Of a stretch of 6,389 nt of DNA, positions 5,161 through 6,389 are shown in pieces; within the stretch, counting starts at the first letter, position 1, and each line of letters opens with the position of its first letter. The stretch lies in contig CAIZHO010000092.1 of assembly GCA_903932805.1 (NCBI GenBank), forward strand, positions 1 through 6,389, written 5' to 3'. Both the position numbers and the translations under genes were made by a program. A model generated the notes under the pieces. It made no database searches and was not told the DNA's origin. It saw nothing but the letters and a program-made list of their open reading frames with translations. Source of the stretch: an uncultured Roseiflexaceae bacterium (GTDB lineage Bacteria > Chloroflexota > Chloroflexia > Chloroflexales > Roseiflexaceae).

Positions 5161-6389
5161 ATTTCGCTTGCCTTTTTGGTGCCAACACGATAATAAATGA
5201 ACAACCCTGCGCCGATGAAGTGCAGGGCGGCGGCCACCACCAGCGCGAGCGTGGTTGATGTTTCGCGTGCCAACACGGTTCCGATGATCGGTCCAATTAA
5301 GCGCACCGCAAACATCACCATGCGCTCTGACGGCATCACTGCGGTCACATATCCCGGAGGGCAACTGTCGAGCAAAACGTCCAAAATCACCAATTCAATG
5401 CCAGCCGTGCAGACACCCCACACTGCTGCAAAGAAGATCAACGGTGCCATGCTGGTCACTACAGCGGTGAGCAGCGGATAAATACCCAGCCCGATTGCAC
5501 ACACCCACAATATCAACACGCGGGCATTGTAGCGGGTCGCAAAATATGACCCCAACGTGTACCCCACCAGTAAGGTCACGCTCTGTACCATGGATACCAG
5601 ACCAATCGCTGCGTCGTCTGCGTGCAATACCCGCACCCAATGCAGCGGAAAAAGCGGTAACGCCATGGTCAATCCAATTTGAAACACTGCTTGACATAAC
5701 ACAAATGTGCGAAATGCTGGATAGCGACGAAAGTTGTCGACCATGGTACGCAGGGCGGCACTGATGGTGGTCGGCGGGATGACTTTTTCGCGGCGCTCCG
5801 GTGGGACTTCGTATTTGCGGGCCGGGAAGAACGCCATGGCGATAAACACCGACGACACGCCGATGACGGTTGCATACCCATCGACACCCGTATGCGTTGC
5901 GAGGTACAACCCCGCCACATAGACGGCGATACCGTTGCACACACCCAGAATCGACCAGCGCAAACTCATCAGGAAGTACCGTCGCTGTACGTCGATAATC
6001 GACCCCATCACGACATTGAACACCAAGGTAAGGCTTGTTTGCGGAATCGTTGCGAGTGCAGCGATTGCAAGCATCAGCAGGATGGCTGTTTGGGCTTCAA
6101 AAAAAAGCGGGACGATAGCCATCAATGGATAGCTGAGAAAAAGCAAGAGCCGGCTCCACGCATACCATGGGATAACCGTTGTACTCCGTGCAATCATCAT
6201 GCCAATCGGTACCGCCAATAGGAGGCCAGCTACCGCAGGGAGGGACGTTAGGAGTCCGACTGCCAACGGGTCTGCGCCGAGGCGGGTGAAGAGGACCGGG
6301 ATGAAGATTTGGACACCTTCGACCACACCGACGCCCATTCCGTCGTACATCCCGCGCGACATGTTCCGCTCGTCCCCGTCTTTGGGAGC
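5142..6389 (-). CDS. MFS transporter, 12 TM, probably partial at its N-terminus
   Basis: This is a hydrophobic integral membrane protein with the major facilitator layout. Numbered from the ATG at 6362, there are six helices to about residue 180, a cationic cytoplasmic loop with ARKYEVPPERREK (181-193) and FRRYPAFRTF (211-220), then six more helices to about residue 392. The segment GADPLAVGLLTSLPAVAGLLLAVP (29-52) covers the helix 1-2 junction typical of MFS permeases. The reading frame stays open upstream of that ATG to the window edge (nine more codons, ending DERN before the Met). An RN-type segment just before helix 1 is common in relatives, so the true start is probably outside the window; a start at 6362 is possible but has only a poor ribosome site. 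No motif identifies the substrate. It is unlike the DHA2 exporter (shorter, no motif C, no large insert). It runs convergently into dinB and ends inside that gene's last codons. Confidence 0.85.
   Translation of the reverse strand, partial: APKDGDERNMSRGMYDGMGVGVVEGVQIFIPVLFTRLGADPLAVGLLTSLPAVAGLLLAVPIGMMIARSTTVIPWYAWSRLLLFLSYPLMAIVPLFFEAQTAILLMLAIAALATIPQTSLTLVFNVVMGSIIDVQRRYFLMSLRWSILGVCNGIAVYVAGLYLATHTGVDGYATVIGVSSVFIAMAFFPARKYEVPPERREKVIPPTTISAALRTMVDNFRRYPAFRTFVLCQAVFQIGLTMALPLFPLHWVRVLHADDAAIGLVSMVQSVTLLVGYTLGSYFATRYNARVLILWVCAIGLGIYPLLTAVVTSMAPLIFFAAVWGVCTAGIELVILDVLLDSCPPGYVTAVMPSERMVMFAVRLIGPIIGTVLARETSTTLALVVAAALHFIGAGLFIYYRVGTKKASEIYHSPA

Noticed and set aside
5142..5200. Search for a bidirectional terminator between dinB and the convergent MFS gene
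   Set aside because: No stem of useful length with a flanking U run is visible; the TTTTT at 5173-5177 has no adjacent inverted repeat.
4474..5364. Long 296-codon minus-strand open frame spanning the dinB gene and the intergenic region
   Set aside because: It runs antisense through dinB, across the palindrome and the marR promoter. It has no recognisable domain, and it is explained by the codon pattern of the opposite strand.

Overview
The window looks like a chromosomal segment of a moderately GC-rich bacterium. The gene content (a DHA2 exporter with a large C-terminal extracytoplasmic insert, a COG2605-like GHMP kinase, a DinB protein and a MarR regulator) would fit a Chloroflexota-type organism. 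That assignment rests on general resemblance only. No RNA genes, insertion sequences, CRISPR repeats or phage genes are visible.

Layout. On the minus strand, from about 4413 down to the left edge, lie a MarR-family regulator, a 14-helix DHA2 (EmrB/QacA-type) drug exporter, a strong hairpin, a GHMP-family sugar kinase and a DUF4432-like aldose epimerase. The regulator and exporter are coupled by a TTGA stop/start overlap. The kinase and epimerase are 7 nt apart and form a second unit, either read through from the first or separate. The kinase and epimerase together suggest a small sugar-phosphorylation/mutarotation cassette whose substrate cannot be read from the sequence. The plus strand carries one gene, a DinB-superfamily (putative thiol S-transferase-like) protein at 4648-5160, divergent from marR. 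A second, 12-helix MFS protein enters from the right edge on the minus strand and overlaps the dinB 3' end by 19 bp, tail to tail.

The most informative region is the 4414-4647 intergenic stretch. It holds a perfect 24-bp palindrome (4537-4560). It also holds a strong marR promoter (TTGACA, 17 nt, extended -10 TGG-TACAAA). A second, degenerate copy of the palindrome (4428-4447, 16/20 matches, exact 10-bp half-site) lies on the predicted marR transcription start. This is the architecture of an autoregulated MarR switch that may also control the divergent dinB gene, with the two operators 111 bp apart. The likely logic is that the regulator senses a toxic small molecule and releases both a drug exporter and a DinB detoxification-like enzyme. 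The ligand and the DinB chemistry are unknown.

The epimerase ends early in what looks like its usual C-terminal strand, and plausible continuation is visible in other frames after the stop. This may be a frameshift, either a sequence error or a true truncation.
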